Shown here piece after piece: positions 8,000 through 17,301 of a stretch of DNA of 64,000 bases; the stretch's first letter is position 1; the number at the start of each line of letters is the position of its first letter. The notes beneath the pieces are model-generated. The model was not told the DNA's origin and made no database searches. It saw only the letters and a program-made list of their open reading frames with translations. This stretch comes from Ramlibacter sp. PS4R-6 (lineage in GTDB: Bacteria > Pseudomonadota > Gammaproteobacteria > Burkholderiales > Burkholderiaceae_C): contig NZ_JBBHKA010000001.1 in the NCBI RefSeq assembly GCF_037572775.1, positions 2,356,001 to 2,420,000 on the forward strand, in the 5' to 3' direction. A program made the position numbers and the translations under genes.

Positions 8000-8076
8000 A
8001 GGCGCGTAGCTCAGTTGGTTAGAGCACCACCTTGACATGGTGGGGGTCGTTGGTTCGAATCCAATCGCGCCTACCA
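8000..8076 (+). tRNA. tRNA-Val(GAC)
   Basis: A complete 77-nt cloverleaf can be drawn: acceptor AGGCGCG paired with CGCGCCT, D-arm GCTC/GAGC, anticodon stem CCACC/GGTGG with loop TTGACAT (anticodon GAC, valine GUC and GUU codons), a T-arm with TTCGAAT, discriminator A and an encoded CCA. A strong terminator hairpin follows 8 nt downstream. Confidence 0.96.
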
Positions 8077-8084
8077 ACACCTGA

Positions 8085-8108
8085 AAACGGCACCTCGCGG
8101 TGCCGTTT
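8085..8108. terminator. bidirectional intrinsic terminator between tRNA-Val and dctM
   Basis: Perfect 10-bp stem AAACGGCACC (8085-8094) / GGTGCCGTTT (8099-8108) with a 4-nt loop. It has T-rich flanks on both strands, so it can end the tRNA transcript in one direction and the TRAP operon (stop at 8115) in the other. Confidence 0.82.
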
Positions 8109-8114
8109 CGCATT

Positions 8115-10067
8115 TCAGCCGCCGTACAGGTACTTCGGCAGCCACAGGGTCATCCCGGGCCAGATGTACATGAACACCATGCACAGGATGACGATCAGCA
8201 TGTACGGCATCATCCCCGAGAAGATCTGGTTGATCGTCACGTGCGGCGGCGACACCCCCTTCAGGTAGAAGGCCGACATCGCCACCGGCGGCGACAGGAA
8301 CGCCGCCTGCAGGTTCACGAACACCAGCGTGCCCCACAGGATGGGGTCGATCTGGAAGTGCTGCAGCAGCGGCAGGAAGATGGGCACGAAGATCACGATG
8401 ATCTCGGTCCACTCCAGCGGCCAGCCCAGGATGAAGATGATGGCCTGCGACACCAGCAGGAACTGCAGCGGCGACAGGTTCATCGACAGCACCCACCTCT
8501 CCACCAGCCCCTGGCCGCCGAGCAGCGCGAACACGGCGGAGAAGAGCGCCGAACCCACGAACAGCCAGCACACCATCGCGGTGGTCTTCGCGGTGAGGTA
8601 GACGGCCTCCTTGATGCGCTCGAGGTTGAGCGTCTTCGCCTGCCAGGCCATGAGGAAGGCCCCGGCCGCGCCGACGGCGGCGGACTCGGTAGCGGTCGTG
8701 ATGCCGAAGAGGATCACCGCGAGCACGACGATGGTCAGCAGGGCCAGCGGCATCACCGAGGTGACGAGCATGCGCAGGATCTCGAACTGCTCCGCGTCGA
8801 ACTTCCGGTAGTACCAGACGAGCAGGGCCAGCATGAGGGCGCATGCGATCGCGAAGCCGGGGTAGAAAGCTTCGGGCACGGGTGCCACTTCGATCTCCGC
8901 CGACGGGTCGCCGAGCTGCTGCAGCGGCGCGTCCGCGGCGGGCGCGGCCGTTGCAGCGGATGCGGCCGCACCCGGCGGCTCCTGCACGCCGCCGGCGCCG
9001 GGCGGCTCTTCGACACCGCCCGAAGCGGGAGGCTCCTGGACGCCGCCGCTGCTGGGCGGCTCCTGCACGCCGCCGGCATCGGCCGCGGGACCGGATGCGG
9101 TCGCCGCACCCGCGGCTTCCTTCTGAGCGACTTGCGCGGTCGCGGCCATCACGGGCGCATCCTTCTGCTGCGAGTGGATCACGACGTACCACCACGTGAG
9201 GCCCAGCAGGGCGGCGGCGAGGATCGCGGGCACCAGCGCGCGCAGGAAGTTCGAGGCGAGGAAGCCCCGCGTGATACGGGTTTCGCCCTGGTAAGCCGTG
9301 GCCCGTGCCGGCGACACCAGCGATTTCAGCAGTGCCGGCAAGGTGCGCGGCGAGTAGTTCTGCGACAGGTGTGACAGCCATCCCGGGATGGGCACGACCA
9401 TCTGCTCCTTCGGCAGCTGCGGCGCGATCTTCGGGTTGATCAGCACCCATCCCACCACGTAGACGAGGTACAGGAAAGCCAGGAAGAAGCCGGGGAACAT
9501 CGCGGCCGCATAGAGCTTCACGATCGACTGCCCGGCGACGGCCGCGTACACGATGATCATCACCGACGGCGGGATCAGGATGCCCAGCGTGCCGCCGGCC
9601 GTGATGACGCCCGAGGCGAGGCGCACGTCGTAGCCCGCGTTGAGCATGGGCCGCATCGCGATCACGCCCATCAGCACCACCACCGCGCCGACGAGGCCGC
9701 TCGCGATGCCCCAGAAAGTGCAGATGATCAGCGTGGTGACCGCGAGCGAGCCGGGCACGCGGCGGAAAGCCAGCTGCACCGCGTGGAACATCTTGTCCAC
9801 CAGCGCCCCGCGCTCCATCACGTAGCCCATCAGCACGAACAGCGGGATGGACAGCAGCGTCTCGTTGGTCATCGCGCCGAAGCAGCGCTGCACCATCAGG
9901 TCGAAGATGTGGTTCTTCATGATGGGCACGGACGCGTCGTGGAAAGCGACGTAGCCGAACACCATGCCCAGGCCCATGAGGGTGAAGGCGGTGGGGAAGC
10001 CGAGCATGATCGCGACCACGATCAGCGCCAGCATCGTCATGCCGAGGGCGGCATTGCTGATGATCAT
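8115..10067 (-). CDS. dctM: TRAP transporter large permease (DctM), with repeat insert
   Basis: Membrane subunit that couples solute uptake to an ion gradient. It has 650 residues, compared with about 430 for ordinary DctM, and resembles the long form annotated for mannitol/chloroaromatic-type TRAP systems. The N-terminal half (MIISNAALGMTMLALIVVAI onward) and the C-terminal half (EWTEIIVIFVPIFLPLL, LSPPVAMSAFYLKGV) carry the usual hydrophobic segments. Between them, at about residues 285-410, is a region with a membrane segment followed by a low-complexity insert that includes four GGVQEPP-type repeats (about 330-365). The ATG overlaps the dctQ stop by four bases. It is the last gene of dctP-dctQ-dctM. 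The transported substrate is unknown. Confidence 0.9.
   Translation of the reverse strand: MIISNAALGMTMLALIVVAIMLGFPTAFTLMGLGMVFGYVAFHDASVPIMKNHIFDLMVQRCFGAMTNETLLSIPLFVLMGYVMERGALVDKMFHAVQLAFRRVPGSLAVTTLIICTFWGIASGLVGAVVVLMGVIAMRPMLNAGYDVRLASGVITAGGTLGILIPPSVMIIVYAAVAGQSIVKLYAAAMFPGFFLAFLYLVYVVGWVLINPKIAPQLPKEQMVVPIPGWLSHLSQNYSPRTLPALLKSLVSPARATAYQGETRITRGFLASNFLRALVPAILAAALLGLTWWYVVIHSQQKDAPVMAATAQVAQKEAAGAATASGPAADAGGVQEPPSSGGVQEPPASGGVEEPPGAGGVQEPPGAAASAATAAPAADAPLQQLGDPSAEIEVAPVPEAFYPGFAIACALMLALLVWYYRKFDAEQFEILRMLVTSVMPLALLTIVVLAVILFGITTATESAAVGAAGAFLMAWQAKTLNLERIKEAVYLTAKTTAMVCWLFVGSALFSAVFALLGGQGLVERWVLSMNLSPLQFLLVSQAIIFILGWPLEWTEIIVIFVPIFLPLLQHFQIDPILWGTLVFVNLQAAFLSPPVAMSAFYLKGVSPPHVTINQIFSGMMPYMLIVILCMVFMYIWPGMTLWLPKYLYGG
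8974..9081 (-). repeat. four 27-bp tandem repeats inside dctM
   Basis: Four in-frame units of 27 bp (8974-9000, 9001-9027, 9028-9054, 9055-9081) encode GGVQEPPxx or GGVEEPPxx on the minus strand. The units differ at a few bases. They fall in the inserted hydrophilic region of the TRAP large permease, which should be exposed to solvent. Confidence 0.85.
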
Positions 10068-10723
10068 GGCTTGTCCCCCGTGCTGCGCGTGCGGGCCACT
10101 TCATCGATCTGGTGGGCGCTGGCGATGGCGGCCTTGCGCGCCTCGTCGTCGACGTAGGTGCTCTTGGCGAGCTGCTGCTCGACGACGTCGATCTCCTCGG
10201 CGTCCTTCAGGCGCGCGGGCCACTGCCCGGTGCGGATGCAGATGACGCAGCGGATCATCTCCGCGATGCCCTGCATCATCACCAGCGCGCCGGCGACCGG
10301 GATGACGCCCTTGAAGGGATACAGCGGCAGCTGCACCGCGTTGAAGGTCTGTTCCTTGATGGCGAGCGCGTCGCCGAAATAGATCCAGCCGGCCCAGATC
10401 AGCGCGAGGATGCCCGGGATGAAGAACAGCACGTACAGGGCCAGGTCGAGCGAGGCCTGCGTGCGCGGCTTCATGTTGCCGTAGAGGAAGTCGCCGCGCA
10501 CGTGGCCGTCCTGCGCGAGCGTGTAGGCACCCGCCATCATGAAAAGCGTGCCGTACATCATGTTGCTGGCGTCGTAGATCCAGGCCGTCGGCGCATTGAG
10601 GATGTAGCGCTTGAAGACCTCGACGACGACCATGAGCATCAGCGCGACGATCAGCCATGCGGCGGCCTTGCCGACCCAGGTGCTGATGGTGTCTGCCGTG
10701 TGGAGCAGGCGTTGGGTGTTCAT
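10064..10723 (-). CDS. dctQ: TRAP transporter small permease (DctQ)
   Basis: Small membrane subunit of the tripartite transporter, 219 residues with four predicted membrane segments (about 18-38, 55-72, 92-118 and 143-165). AAWLIVALMLMVVVEVFKRY is the first and begins the DctQ domain. The hydrophilic C-terminus from about 175 on is charged and likely cytoplasmic. The stop overlaps the dctM start (ATGA), which indicates translational coupling. A strong hairpin separates it from dctP upstream. Confidence 0.9.
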   Translation of the reverse strand: MNTQRLLHTADTISTWVGKAAAWLIVALMLMVVVEVFKRYILNAPTAWIYDASNMMYGTLFMMAGAYTLAQDGHVRGDFLYGNMKPRTQASLDLALYVLFFIPGILALIWAGWIYFGDALAIKEQTFNAVQLPLYPFKGVIPVAGALVMMQGIAEMIRCVICIRTGQWPARLKDAEEIDVVEQQLAKSTYVDDEARKAAIASAHQIDEVARTRSTGDKP

Positions 10724-10756
10724 CAGGTTGGTGTTTTAGTAGTTATCCATGCAAAA

Positions 10757-10786
10757 GGCCAGCGCCCCGCGCCGGGGCCGCTGGCC
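10757..10786 (-). terminator. hairpin with short U-tract between dctP and dctQ
   Basis: GGCCAGCG (10757-10764) and CGCTGGCC (10779-10786) form a perfect 8-bp outer stem with a further CCCCG/CGGGG inside. On the minus strand it is followed by TTTT. It sits within the operon, so it is probably a partial terminator or a 3' stabiliser that favours the binding-protein mRNA over the permeases. Confidence 0.6.
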
Positions 10787-10807
10787 TGCAGGGGCCTGAT
10801 CTGGAGG

Positions 10808-11935
10808 TCAGGCTTTCTTGGCCGGCGCCTTGCCGCCGCCGCCGAAGTAGCGGTTCCACGCCGGCTTGAAGTCGACCATGTAGTCGGTCTGCCAGCGGCC
10901 CGCGCGCTCGGCGAAGGCGCGCTGCGAATCCAGCACCTTCTTGAAGAACGGGTTGTCCTTCTGCTTGTCGACCATGATCTTGTCCCAAGCGTCGAGCTGG
11001 TCCTTGAGGATCGAGTCGGGGGTCTTGTAGAACTTCACGCCGAGCTTCTTGAGCTCGATGTAGTCCTGGCTGTTGCGGTGCGCGGCCTTCCAGCTGAAGT
11101 CGGCGCTGGATGCCTCGGTGGCGTACTTGATGATGTTGCGCACTTCCTCGGGCAGCGAGTTGTACTTGGTCTTGTTGAACATGATCTCGAACTGCTCGCC
11201 GCTCTGGTGGTAGCTTTGCAGCATGCAGACCTTCGAGACGTCCTGGAAGCCCAGGGCCTTGTCCGACGAGGCGTTGTTGAACTCCGCGCCGTCGATCAGG
11301 CCGCGGTCCAGCGCCGCGACGATCTCGCCGCCCGGCAGCGGGTTCACCGCCGCGCCTTGCGCCGTGTACATGTCGACGGCCAGGCCCACGGTGCGGAACT
11401 TCATGCCCTTCATGTCCGCGGACTTCGTCACCGGCTTCTTGAACCAGCCGTAGGGCTGCGTGGGCATCGGGCCCGACAGCCAGGAGATCACGTCGACGTT
11501 GAGCGACTTGTAGATCTCCTCCAGCAGTTCCTTGCCGCCGCCGTAGTAGTGCCAGGACAGCACCATGTTCGGGTCCATGCCGAACGCGGGGCCGGAGCCC
11601 CACAGGGCCAGGGCGGTGTTCTTGCCATAGTGGTACGCCACCACGCCGTGGCAGCCGTCCAGCGTGCCCTTGCTGACCGCGTCGAGCAGGCCGAAGGCGC
11701 CCGCGACGGCGCCGGCCGGCAGCACCTCCACCTTCACCTTCGAGCCGGCCATGTCGTTCACCTTCTTGGCGAAGTCGTTGGCGTACTCGTGGAAGATGTC
11801 CTTGGCGGGCCAGGCACTCTGGAAACGCAGTGCGGTGGTCTGCGCGGTGGCAACCATCGGGGCGCTCATCGCACCGGCGGCGACGGCGGCTCCCTTGAGG
11901 AGGTTGCGACGTCCGGTCTGCTTCGGCTGGGTCAT
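10808..11935 (-). CDS. dctP: TRAP transporter substrate-binding protein (DctP)
   Basis: Periplasmic solute receptor of 375 residues. The N-terminus has a twin-arginine-like signal (TGRRNLLKGAAVAAGA) with cleavage near residue 32, followed by the DctP fold: FQSAWPAKDIFHEYANDFAKKV, the conserved Arg in FRTVGLAVD, and PGGEIVAALDRGLIDGAEFNN. This last element fits the mannitol/chloroaromatic-type DctP group, whose ligands are often 2-oxo acids or aromatic acids. The C-terminus ends in GGGGKAPAKKA. The ATG at 11935 has an AGGAG-like site, and upstream in-frame Mets lie in the promoter region. It is the first gene of the operon and is divergent from phaR. Confidence 0.92.
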   Translation of the reverse strand: MTQPKQTGRRNLLKGAAVAAGAMSAPMVATAQTTALRFQSAWPAKDIFHEYANDFAKKVNDMAGSKVKVEVLPAGAVAGAFGLLDAVSKGTLDGCHGVVAYHYGKNTALALWGSGPAFGMDPNMVLSWHYYGGGKELLEEIYKSLNVDVISWLSGPMPTQPYGWFKKPVTKSADMKGMKFRTVGLAVDMYTAQGAAVNPLPGGEIVAALDRGLIDGAEFNNASSDKALGFQDVSKVCMLQSYHQSGEQFEIMFNKTKYNSLPEEVRNIIKYATEASSADFSWKAAHRNSQDYIELKKLGVKFYKTPDSILKDQLDAWDKIMVDKQKDNPFFKKVLDSQRAFAERAGRWQTDYMVDFKPAWNRYFGGGGKAPAKKA

Positions 11936-12094
11936 GGCTGTCTCCTTGTGTGAATCGTTAGCAAGCCAATATCTGGCGCGTTGCCGCACTGCGGAAAGAG
12001 GGTTTTTACCGAGCGGGCACACGTCGTGATACTTCCGTTTCCGGCGGGTGCGGTACGGGTAAACCTTGGGGCGTTGCGTGCAAGCCGCTCCCCT

Positions 12095-12100
12095 AGAATC
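12095..12100 (+). promoter_or_regulatory. candidate -10 for phaR
   Basis: TAGAAT is located 58 nt before the phaR start in the 222-bp dctP/phaR spacer, followed by a TGC-rich stretch (12101-12112). TGC-rich sequences are reported PhaR targets in other bacteria, so autoregulation is possible but not shown. Confidence 0.35.
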
Positions 12101-12157
12101 TGCTGCAACGCAATACAGCGGGCGCCCCATGCAGCGCCCGCACGAGGAGAACAGCCA

Positions 12158-12682
12158 GTGGTGCAGAGCAAGAAAGCCAGCGGCCCGAAGCCGGCCCAGC
12201 GGGTGATCAAGAAGTACCCGAACCGGCGGCTGTACGACACCGACACCTCCTCGTACATCACGCTCGCCGAAGTGAAGCAGCTCGTCATGGACAACGAGCC
12301 GTTCACGGTGCGCGATGCCAAGAGCAACGACGACCTGACGCGCAGCATCCTGCTGCAGATCATCCTGGAGGAAGAGGCCGGCGGCCAGCCAATGTTCAGC
12401 GAGGCCGCGCTCGCCAACCTCATCCGTATCTACGGCCACGCCGCGCAGGCCTTCATGGGCACCTACCTGGAGAAGAACGTCCAGGCCTTCATGGAGATCC
12501 AGGGCAAGCTGGCCGAGCAGTCCAAGACGCTCACGCCCGAGATGTGGGCGCAGTTCGTCAACATGCAGAACCCGCTGCTGGGCGGCTATGTCGAGCAGTC
12601 GCGCACCATGTTCGAGAAGATGCAGGAACAGATGGCCAAGCAGACCGAGCAGATGCTCGGGGCATTCGGCATCAAGCGGTAA
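12158..12682 (+). CDS. phaR: polyhydroxyalkanoate synthesis repressor PhaR
   Basis: DNA- and PHB-binding repressor of 174 residues that in other Burkholderiales controls phasin and PHB synthesis genes. The N-terminal domain carries the hallmark RVIKKYPNRRLYDTDTSSYITL (about 13-34, quoted in part) and the PHB_acc domain follows (LIRIYGHAAQAFMGTYLEKN). The Met/Gln-rich C-terminus EKMQEQMAKQTEQM is typical. There are two consecutive GTG codons at 12158 and 12161 after GAGGAGA at 12144-12150; either can be the start, and no ATG is available in frame nearby. It stands alone, with a candidate -10 at 12095. Confidence 0.93.
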   Translation: MVQSKKASGPKPAQRVIKKYPNRRLYDTDTSSYITLAEVKQLVMDNEPFTVRDAKSNDDLTRSILLQIILEEEAGGQPMFSEAALANLIRIYGHAAQAFMGTYLEKNVQAFMEIQGKLAEQSKTLTPEMWAQFVNMQNPLLGGYVEQSRTMFEKMQEQMAKQTEQMLGAFGIKR

Positions 12683-12694
12683 CGGCTGGCGAAG

Positions 12695-12712
12695 TCCCGG
12701 CGAAGGCCGGGA
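12695..12712. repeat. REP-like dispersed repeat candidate
   Basis: TCCCGGC/GCCGGGA forms a 7-bp stem with a GAAG loop, followed by TCCAGT. This layout resembles the short intergenic palindromes (type CCCGCGAAGGCGGGAATCC) scattered in many proteobacterial genomes. Only one copy is in the window. It lies between phaR and rimO. Confidence 0.4.
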
Positions 12713-12748
12713 TCCAGTAAGTTATTGGTCCTCTGGGACAATACGGGG

Positions 12749-14107
12749 ATGAGCTCCCCGAAAGTGGGGTTCGTGAGCCTCGGCTGCCCGAAGGCCCTCA
12801 CGGATTCCGAACTGATCCTCACCCAACTCAGCGCCGAAGGCTACGCGACCTCGAAGACCTTCGAGGGCGCCGACCTGGTCATCGTCAACACCTGCGGTTT
12901 CATCGACGACGCCGTCAAGGAAAGCCTGGACACGATCGGCGAGGCGCTGGCCGAGAACGGCAAGGTCATCGTCACCGGCTGCCTGGGCGCGAAGGCGGGC
13001 GACGGCGGCGGCAACCTCGTCAAGCAGATCCATCCTTCGGTGCTGGCCGTCACGGGCCCGCACGCCACGCAGGAGGTGATGGATGCGGTGCACGCGAACC
13101 TGCCCAAGCCGCACGATCCGTTCATCGACCTCGTGCCCGCCGCCGGCATCAAGCTCACGCCCAAGCACTACGCGTACCTGAAGATCAGCGAAGGCTGCAA
13201 CCACCGGTGCACCTTCTGCATCATCCCGTCGATGCGCGGCGACCTCGTGAGCCGTCCCATCGGCGACGTGCTCAAGGAGGCGAAGGCGCTCTTCGAAGGC
13301 GGCGTGAAGGAGCTGCTGGTCATCAGCCAGGACACCTCGGCGTATGGCGTGGACGTGAAGTACCGCACCGGTTTCTGGGACGGCCGGCCGGTGAAGACGC
13401 GCATGCTGGAGCTCGTGCAATCGCTCGGCGAGATGGCCGAACCGTACGGCGCATGGGTGCGCTTGCACTACGTCTATCCGTACCCGTCCGTCGATGACGT
13501 GATCCCGCTGATGGCCGAGGGCAAGGTACTGCCTTACCTGGACGTGCCGTTCCAGCACAGCCATCCGGACGTTCTCAAGCGCATGAAGCGGCCGGCCAAC
13601 GGCGAGAAGAACCTCGAGCGCATCGCGAAGTGGCGCGAGATGTGCCCCGAGCTCGTGATCCGCAGCACGTTCATCGCGGGCTTCCCGGGCGAGACGGAGG
13701 CGGAGTTCCAGCACCTGCTGGATTTCATGCGCGAGGCGAGGATCGATCGCGCGGGCTGCTTCGCCTACAGCCCCGTCGAAGGTGCGGCCGCGAACGAGAT
13801 TCCCGGCATGGTGCCGGCGGAAGTGCGCAACGAACGGCAGGCGCGCTTCATGAAGGTTGCCGAGGAAGCTTCCGCCGACAAGCTGCGCGAGCGCGTCGGC
13901 GCGACGATGCAGGTGCTCGTCGATTCGGCGCCCGGCCTCGGCCGCAAGGGCGGCGCCGGCCGTAGCTACGCGGACGCGCCGGAGATCGACGGAACGGTCC
14001 AGCTCCTGCCGCCCGAAAAGATCAGCAAGCAGCTGCGCGTGGGTGAGTTCACGAAAGCGAAAGTCGTCGCCGCCCAGGGCCACGACCTCATCGCCATCCC
14101 CATCTGA
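12749..14107 (+). CDS. rimO: ribosomal protein uS12 methylthiotransferase RimO
   Basis: Radical-SAM enzyme that adds a methylthio group to the conserved Asp of ribosomal protein S12. It has 452 residues. The N-terminal MTTase domain has its cluster cysteines at Cys13 (LGCPKA), near 49 (VNTCGF) and near 78 (TGCLGA). The radical-SAM cluster motif CNHRCTFC is at about 150-157, followed by [12 protein letters not shown], and a TRAM domain ends the protein. The ATG at 12749 gives [13 protein letters not shown], the usual family start; an upstream in-frame TTG lies in the spacer. It is followed by a bidirectional terminator. Confidence 0.95.
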   Translation: MSSPKVGFVSLGCPKALTDSELILTQLSAEGYATSKTFEGADLVIVNTCGFIDDAVKESLDTIGEALAENGKVIVTGCLGAKAGDGGGNLVKQIHPSVLAVTGPHATQEVMDAVHANLPKPHDPFIDLVPAAGIKLTPKHYAYLKISEGCNHRCTFCIIPSMRGDLVSRPIGDVLKEAKALFEGGVKELLVISQDTSAYGVDVKYRTGFWDGRPVKTRMLELVQSLGEMAEPYGAWVRLHYVYPYPSVDDVIPLMAEGKVLPYLDVPFQHSHPDVLKRMKRPANGEKNLERIAKWREMCPELVIRSTFIAGFPGETEAEFQHLLDFMREARIDRAGCFAYSPVEGAAANEIPGMVPAEVRNERQARFMKVAEEASADKLRERVGATMQVLVDSAPGLGRKGGAGRSYADAPEIDGTVQLLPPEKISKQLRVGEFTKAKVVAAQGHDLIAIPI

Positions 14108-14128
14108 GGGTGACGGGGCGCCAAACGA

Positions 14129-14154
14129 ATAAGGCCGACTTCAGTCGGCCTTAT
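14129..14154. terminator. bidirectional terminator between rimO and tRNA-Leu
   Basis: ATAAGGCCGACT (14129-14140) pairs with AGTCGGCCTTAT (14143-14154), nominally 12 bp, the innermost pairs opening to form the loop. It has A/T-rich edges on both sides and lies between two convergent transcripts. Confidence 0.85.
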
Positions 14155-14161
14155 GATTGTT

Positions 14162-14246
<85 letters not shown>

Positions 14247-14261
14247 TTTCAGGAACCAAGG

Positions 14262-14267
14262 ATTCTA
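14262..14267 (-). promoter_or_regulatory. candidate -10 for tRNA-Leu
   Basis: On the minus strand TAGAAT lies 16 nt upstream of the tRNA 5' end. The same AT-rich block on the plus strand contains TAACAT (14266-14271), which could serve rnr, so the two divergent promoters may overlap. Confidence 0.4.
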
Positions 14268-14287
14268 ACATCAAAAACATCAACCAC

Positions 14288-16516
14288 CTGAGCTCCAGCC
14301 ACGCCGGGATCGGCCTTCTCGACGAGATCGAGGGCGTGATCCAGGGGCACCGCGACGGGCACGGCTACGTGCAGCGCGACGACGGCGAAACCGACATCTA
14401 CCTGCCCCCCAACGAGATGCGCGCGGTGCTGCACCGCGACCGCGTCAAGGCGCGCATCGTGCGCCACGACCGCAAGGGCCGCCCCGAAGGGCGCGTCGTC
14501 GAGATCATCGAGCGCCCCGCGCAACCGATCATCGGCCGCCTGCTGCACGAAAGCGGCGTGTGGCTGGTGGCGCCGGAAGACAAGCGCTACGGGCAGGACG
14601 TCCTGATCCCCAAGGGCGCGACGGGCCTGGCCAAGCCGGGCCAGGTCGTCGTCGTCGAACTGACCGAGCCGCCCAGCCTGTACGGCCAGCCCGTGGGCCG
14701 CGTCAAGGAAGTGCTGGGCGAGATCGACGACCCGGGCATGGAGATCGAGATCGCCGTGCGCAAGTACGGCGTGCCGCACGAGTTCTCGCATGCCTGCATC
14801 GCGCTCGCGCGCTCGCTGCCGGACAAGGTCCGCAAGGAGGACAAGCGGAACCGCGTCGACCTGACCGACGTGCCGCTGGTCACCATCGACGGCGAGGACG
14901 CGCGCGACTTCGACGACGCCGTGTACTGCGAGCCGACGAAGGTGGGGCGCGGCAAGGGCTGGCGCCTGCTCGTCGCGATCGCCGACGTGAGCCACTATGT
15001 CGAGACGGGCAGCCCCATCGACGTGGACGCCTACGACCGCGCGACCAGCGTCTACTTCCCGCGCCGCGTGATCCCCATGCTGCCGGAGAAGCTCTCCAAC
15101 GGCCTGTGCTCGCTGAACCCCGAGGTCGAGCGGCTGTGCATGGTGGCCGACATGCTGATCACGTCGACCGGCGAGATCTTTGCGTACCAGTTCTACCCCG
15201 GCGTGATGTGGAGCCATGCGCGCTTCACGTACACCGAAGTCGCCGCGATCCTGGCCAACACGCGCGGGCCCGAGGCGGCCCGCCGCAAGGACCGCGTGCA
15301 GGACCTCCTGAACCTCCACGACGTCTACCGCGTGCTGCTCAAGGCGCGCGAGGCCCGCGGCGCGGTCGACTTCGAGACGACCGAGACGCAGATCGTCTGC
15401 GACGAGAACGGCCGCATCGAGCAGATCGTGCCGCGCGTGCGCACCGACGCGCACCGGCTGATCGAGGAATCGATGCTCGCCGCCAACGTCTGCGCGGCCG
15501 ACTTCATCCAGCAGTCCAAGCGCCCGGGCCTGTACCGCGTGCACGAGGGCCCGACGCCGGAGAAGAAGGAAATCCTGCGCCAGTACCTCAAGGCGATCGG
15601 CGTCTCGCAGACCATCAGCGACGAGCCGCTGCCGGCCGAGTTCCAGCGCATCGCCGAAGCGACGAAGGACCGGCCCGACGCGCAGCAGATCCACACCATG
15701 CTTCTGCGCTCGATGCAGCAGGCCATCTACACGCCGTTCAACAGCGGCCACTTCGGACTGGCCTACGACGCGTACACGCATTTCACGTCGCCGATCCGCC
15801 GCTACCCGGACCTGCTGGTCCACCGCGTGATCAAGGCCATCCTGAACGGCGAGCGTTACGAGCTGCCGGCGCTGCCGACGCCGGGCGAGCACCACGAGAA
15901 GCTGTCGCGCCGCATCGCGAGCAACACCGCGAAGGCCGCGGCTTCGGGCCGGGCCAAGAAGCAGGCCGCGCCGCCCACGCGCGAGATGCAGGCCTGGGAA
16001 GCCGCGGGGCTGCACTGCAGCGCGAACGAGCGCCGCGCCGACGAGGCCAGCCGCGACGTCGAGGCCTGGCTCAAGTGCAAGTACATGCGCGACCACCTCG
16101 GCGAGGAGTACGGCGGCGTCGTCACCGCCGCGACCAGCTTCGGCATCTTCGTCACGCTGGACCAGATGTACGTCGAAGGCCTGGTGCACATCACCGAGCT
16201 GGGCGGCGAGTACTTCAAGTTCGACGAGGCGCGCCAGGAGCTGCGCGGCGAGCGCACCGGCATCCGCTACGCGATCGGCTCGCGCGTGCGCGTGCAGGTC
16301 AGCCGCGTGGACCTGGACGGGCGCAAGATCGACTTCCGGCTGGTCAAGGAGGGCGAAGAGCTCCTGAACCGCGCGATGAAGGACAAGGGCGTGCCGTCCG
16401 AGGCGCGCGAAGGCGCCAAGCCCAGGAAGAAGGGCGTCGCGAAAAAGGCGGTGAAGGCTGCTGCCAAGCCCGCCGTCAAGAAGCACGCGCCCAAGGCCAA
16501 GCACCGCCGCCGCTAG
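14288..16516 (+). CDS. rnr: ribonuclease R (start codon uncertain)
   Basis: Processive 3'-5' exoribonuclease for structured RNA, about 742 residues. Cold-shock-type OB domains come first ([14 protein letters not shown]), then the RNB catalytic domain with [18 protein letters not shown] holding the metal-binding Asp residues, [12 protein letters not shown], and a C-terminal S1 domain ([13 protein letters not shown]). It ends in a Lys/Ala/Arg-rich tail. The short N-terminus lacks the HTH extension of the E. coli enzyme. The start is a problem: no in-frame ATG, GTG or TTG lies between the tRNA-Leu gene and the conserved N-terminus. Candidates are CTG 14288 (used here), ATC 14270 (7 nt after AAGGA), GTG 14336, or GTG 14219 inside the tRNA. 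The SDR gene follows 26 nt downstream. Confidence 0.93.
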   Translation: MSSSHAGIGLLDEIEGVIQGHRDGHGYVQRDDGETDIYLPPNEMRAVLHRDRVKARIVRHDRKGRPEGRVVEIIERPAQPIIGRLLHESGVWLVAPEDKRYGQDVLIPKGATGLAKPGQVVVVELTEPPSLYGQPVGRVKEVLGEIDDPGMEIEIAVRKYGVPHEFSHACIALARSLPDKVRKEDKRNRVDLTDVPLVTIDGEDARDFDDAVYCEPTKVGRGKGWRLLVAIADVSHYVETGSPIDVDAYDRATSVYFPRRVIPMLPEKLSNGLCSLNPEVERLCMVADMLITSTGEIFAYQFYPGVMWSHARFTYTEVAAILANTRGPEAARRKDRVQDLLNLHDVYRVLLKAREARGAVDFETTETQIVCDENGRIEQIVPRVRTDAHRLIEESMLAANVCAADFIQQSKRPGLYRVHEGPTPEKKEILRQYLKAIGVSQTISDEPLPAEFQRIAEATKDRPDAQQIHTMLLRSMQQAIYTPFNSGHFGLAYDAYTHFTSPIRRYPDLLVHRVIKAILNGERYELPALPTPGEHHEKLSRRIASNTAKAAASGRAKKQAAPPTREMQAWEAAGLHCSANERRADEASRDVEAWLKCKYMRDHLGEEYGGVVTAATSFGIFVTLDQMYVEGLVHITELGGEYFKFDEARQELRGERTGIRYAIGSRVRVQVSRVDLDGRKIDFRLVKEGEELLNRAMKDKGVPSEAREGAKPRKKGVAKKAVKAAAKPAVKKHAPKAKHRRR

Positions 16517-16542
16517 CAACCACACACGAGGAGTACCCACAC

Positions 16543-17301
16543 ATGGCAAGCAATCCCAAGGGCGTCGCGATCGTCACCGGCGGCGGCACCGGCATCGGCA
16601 AGGCTGCCGCGCTCGCGCTGCTGCAGGACGGCTGGCGCGTGGCTGTCGCGGGCCGGCGCAAGGAGCCGCTGGAGGCGGTGATCGCGGAAGGCGGCGCGCG
16701 CGAGCGCGGCCTGGCGGTGCCGACTGACGTGACCGACCCGAAGCAGGTCCGCGCGCTGTTCGACGCCACCGTGGCCAAGTGGGGCCGCGTGGATTTCGTC
16801 TTCAACAACGCGGGCATGGGCCTGGGCCAGACGCTGCTGGAGGATATCGGCGACGACGACTGGAAGAAGGTCGTCGACACCAACCTCAACGGGGTCTTCT
16901 ACGGCATCCGCGAGGCGTTCCGCGTGATGAAGGCGCAGCAGCCGATGGGCGGGCGCATCGTCAACAACGGCTCGATCTCGGCGCACGCGCCGCGCCCGAA
17001 CTCGATCGCCTACACGTCCACCAAGCACGCGGTGACGGGCCTCACCAAGACCGCGTCGCTCGACGGCCGCAAGTACGACATCGCCGTCGGCCAGATCGAC
17101 ATCGGCAACGCCATGACGGACCTCGCGTCGCGCATGGCCAAGGGCGTGCCGCAGGCCAACGGCACCATCGCGCCGGAGCCCCTGATGGACGCGGCGATCG
17201 TCGGCCAGTCGGTGCTGTACATGGCCAACCTGCCGCTGGAAGCCAACGTGCTCTTCCACACGGTGATGGCGACGAAGATGCCCTTCGTCGGGCGCGGCTA
17301 G
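16543..17301 (+). CDS. SDR-family oxidoreductase, substrate unknown
   Basis: NAD(P)-dependent short-chain dehydrogenase of 252 residues. The cofactor loop TGGGTGIG is at about 11-18, FNNAG near 87, and the catalytic Ser (NNGSISAH), Tyr and Lys (YTSTK) near 144-162. The segment [21 protein letters not shown] following the active site is that of the classical family. The ATG at 16543 has GAGGAG 9-14 nt upstream. It is 26 nt behind rnr and likely read through from it. Its last four bases overlap the end of nnr on the other strand. The substrate is not predictable. Confidence 0.85.
   Translation: MASNPKGVAIVTGGGTGIGKAAALALLQDGWRVAVAGRRKEPLEAVIAEGGARERGLAVPTDVTDPKQVRALFDATVAKWGRVDFVFNNAGMGLGQTLLEDIGDDDWKKVVDTNLNGVFYGIREAFRVMKAQQPMGGRIVNNGSISAHAPRPNSIAYTSTKHAVTGLTKTASLDGRKYDIAVGQIDIGNAMTDLASRMAKGVPQANGTIAPEPLMDAAIVGQSVLYMANLPLEANVLFHTVMATKMPFVGRG

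Noticed and set aside
8974-9081. Tandem 27-bp repeats as a CRISPR array
   Set aside because: There are no spacers between units; they are contiguous, in frame, and encode a protein repeat.
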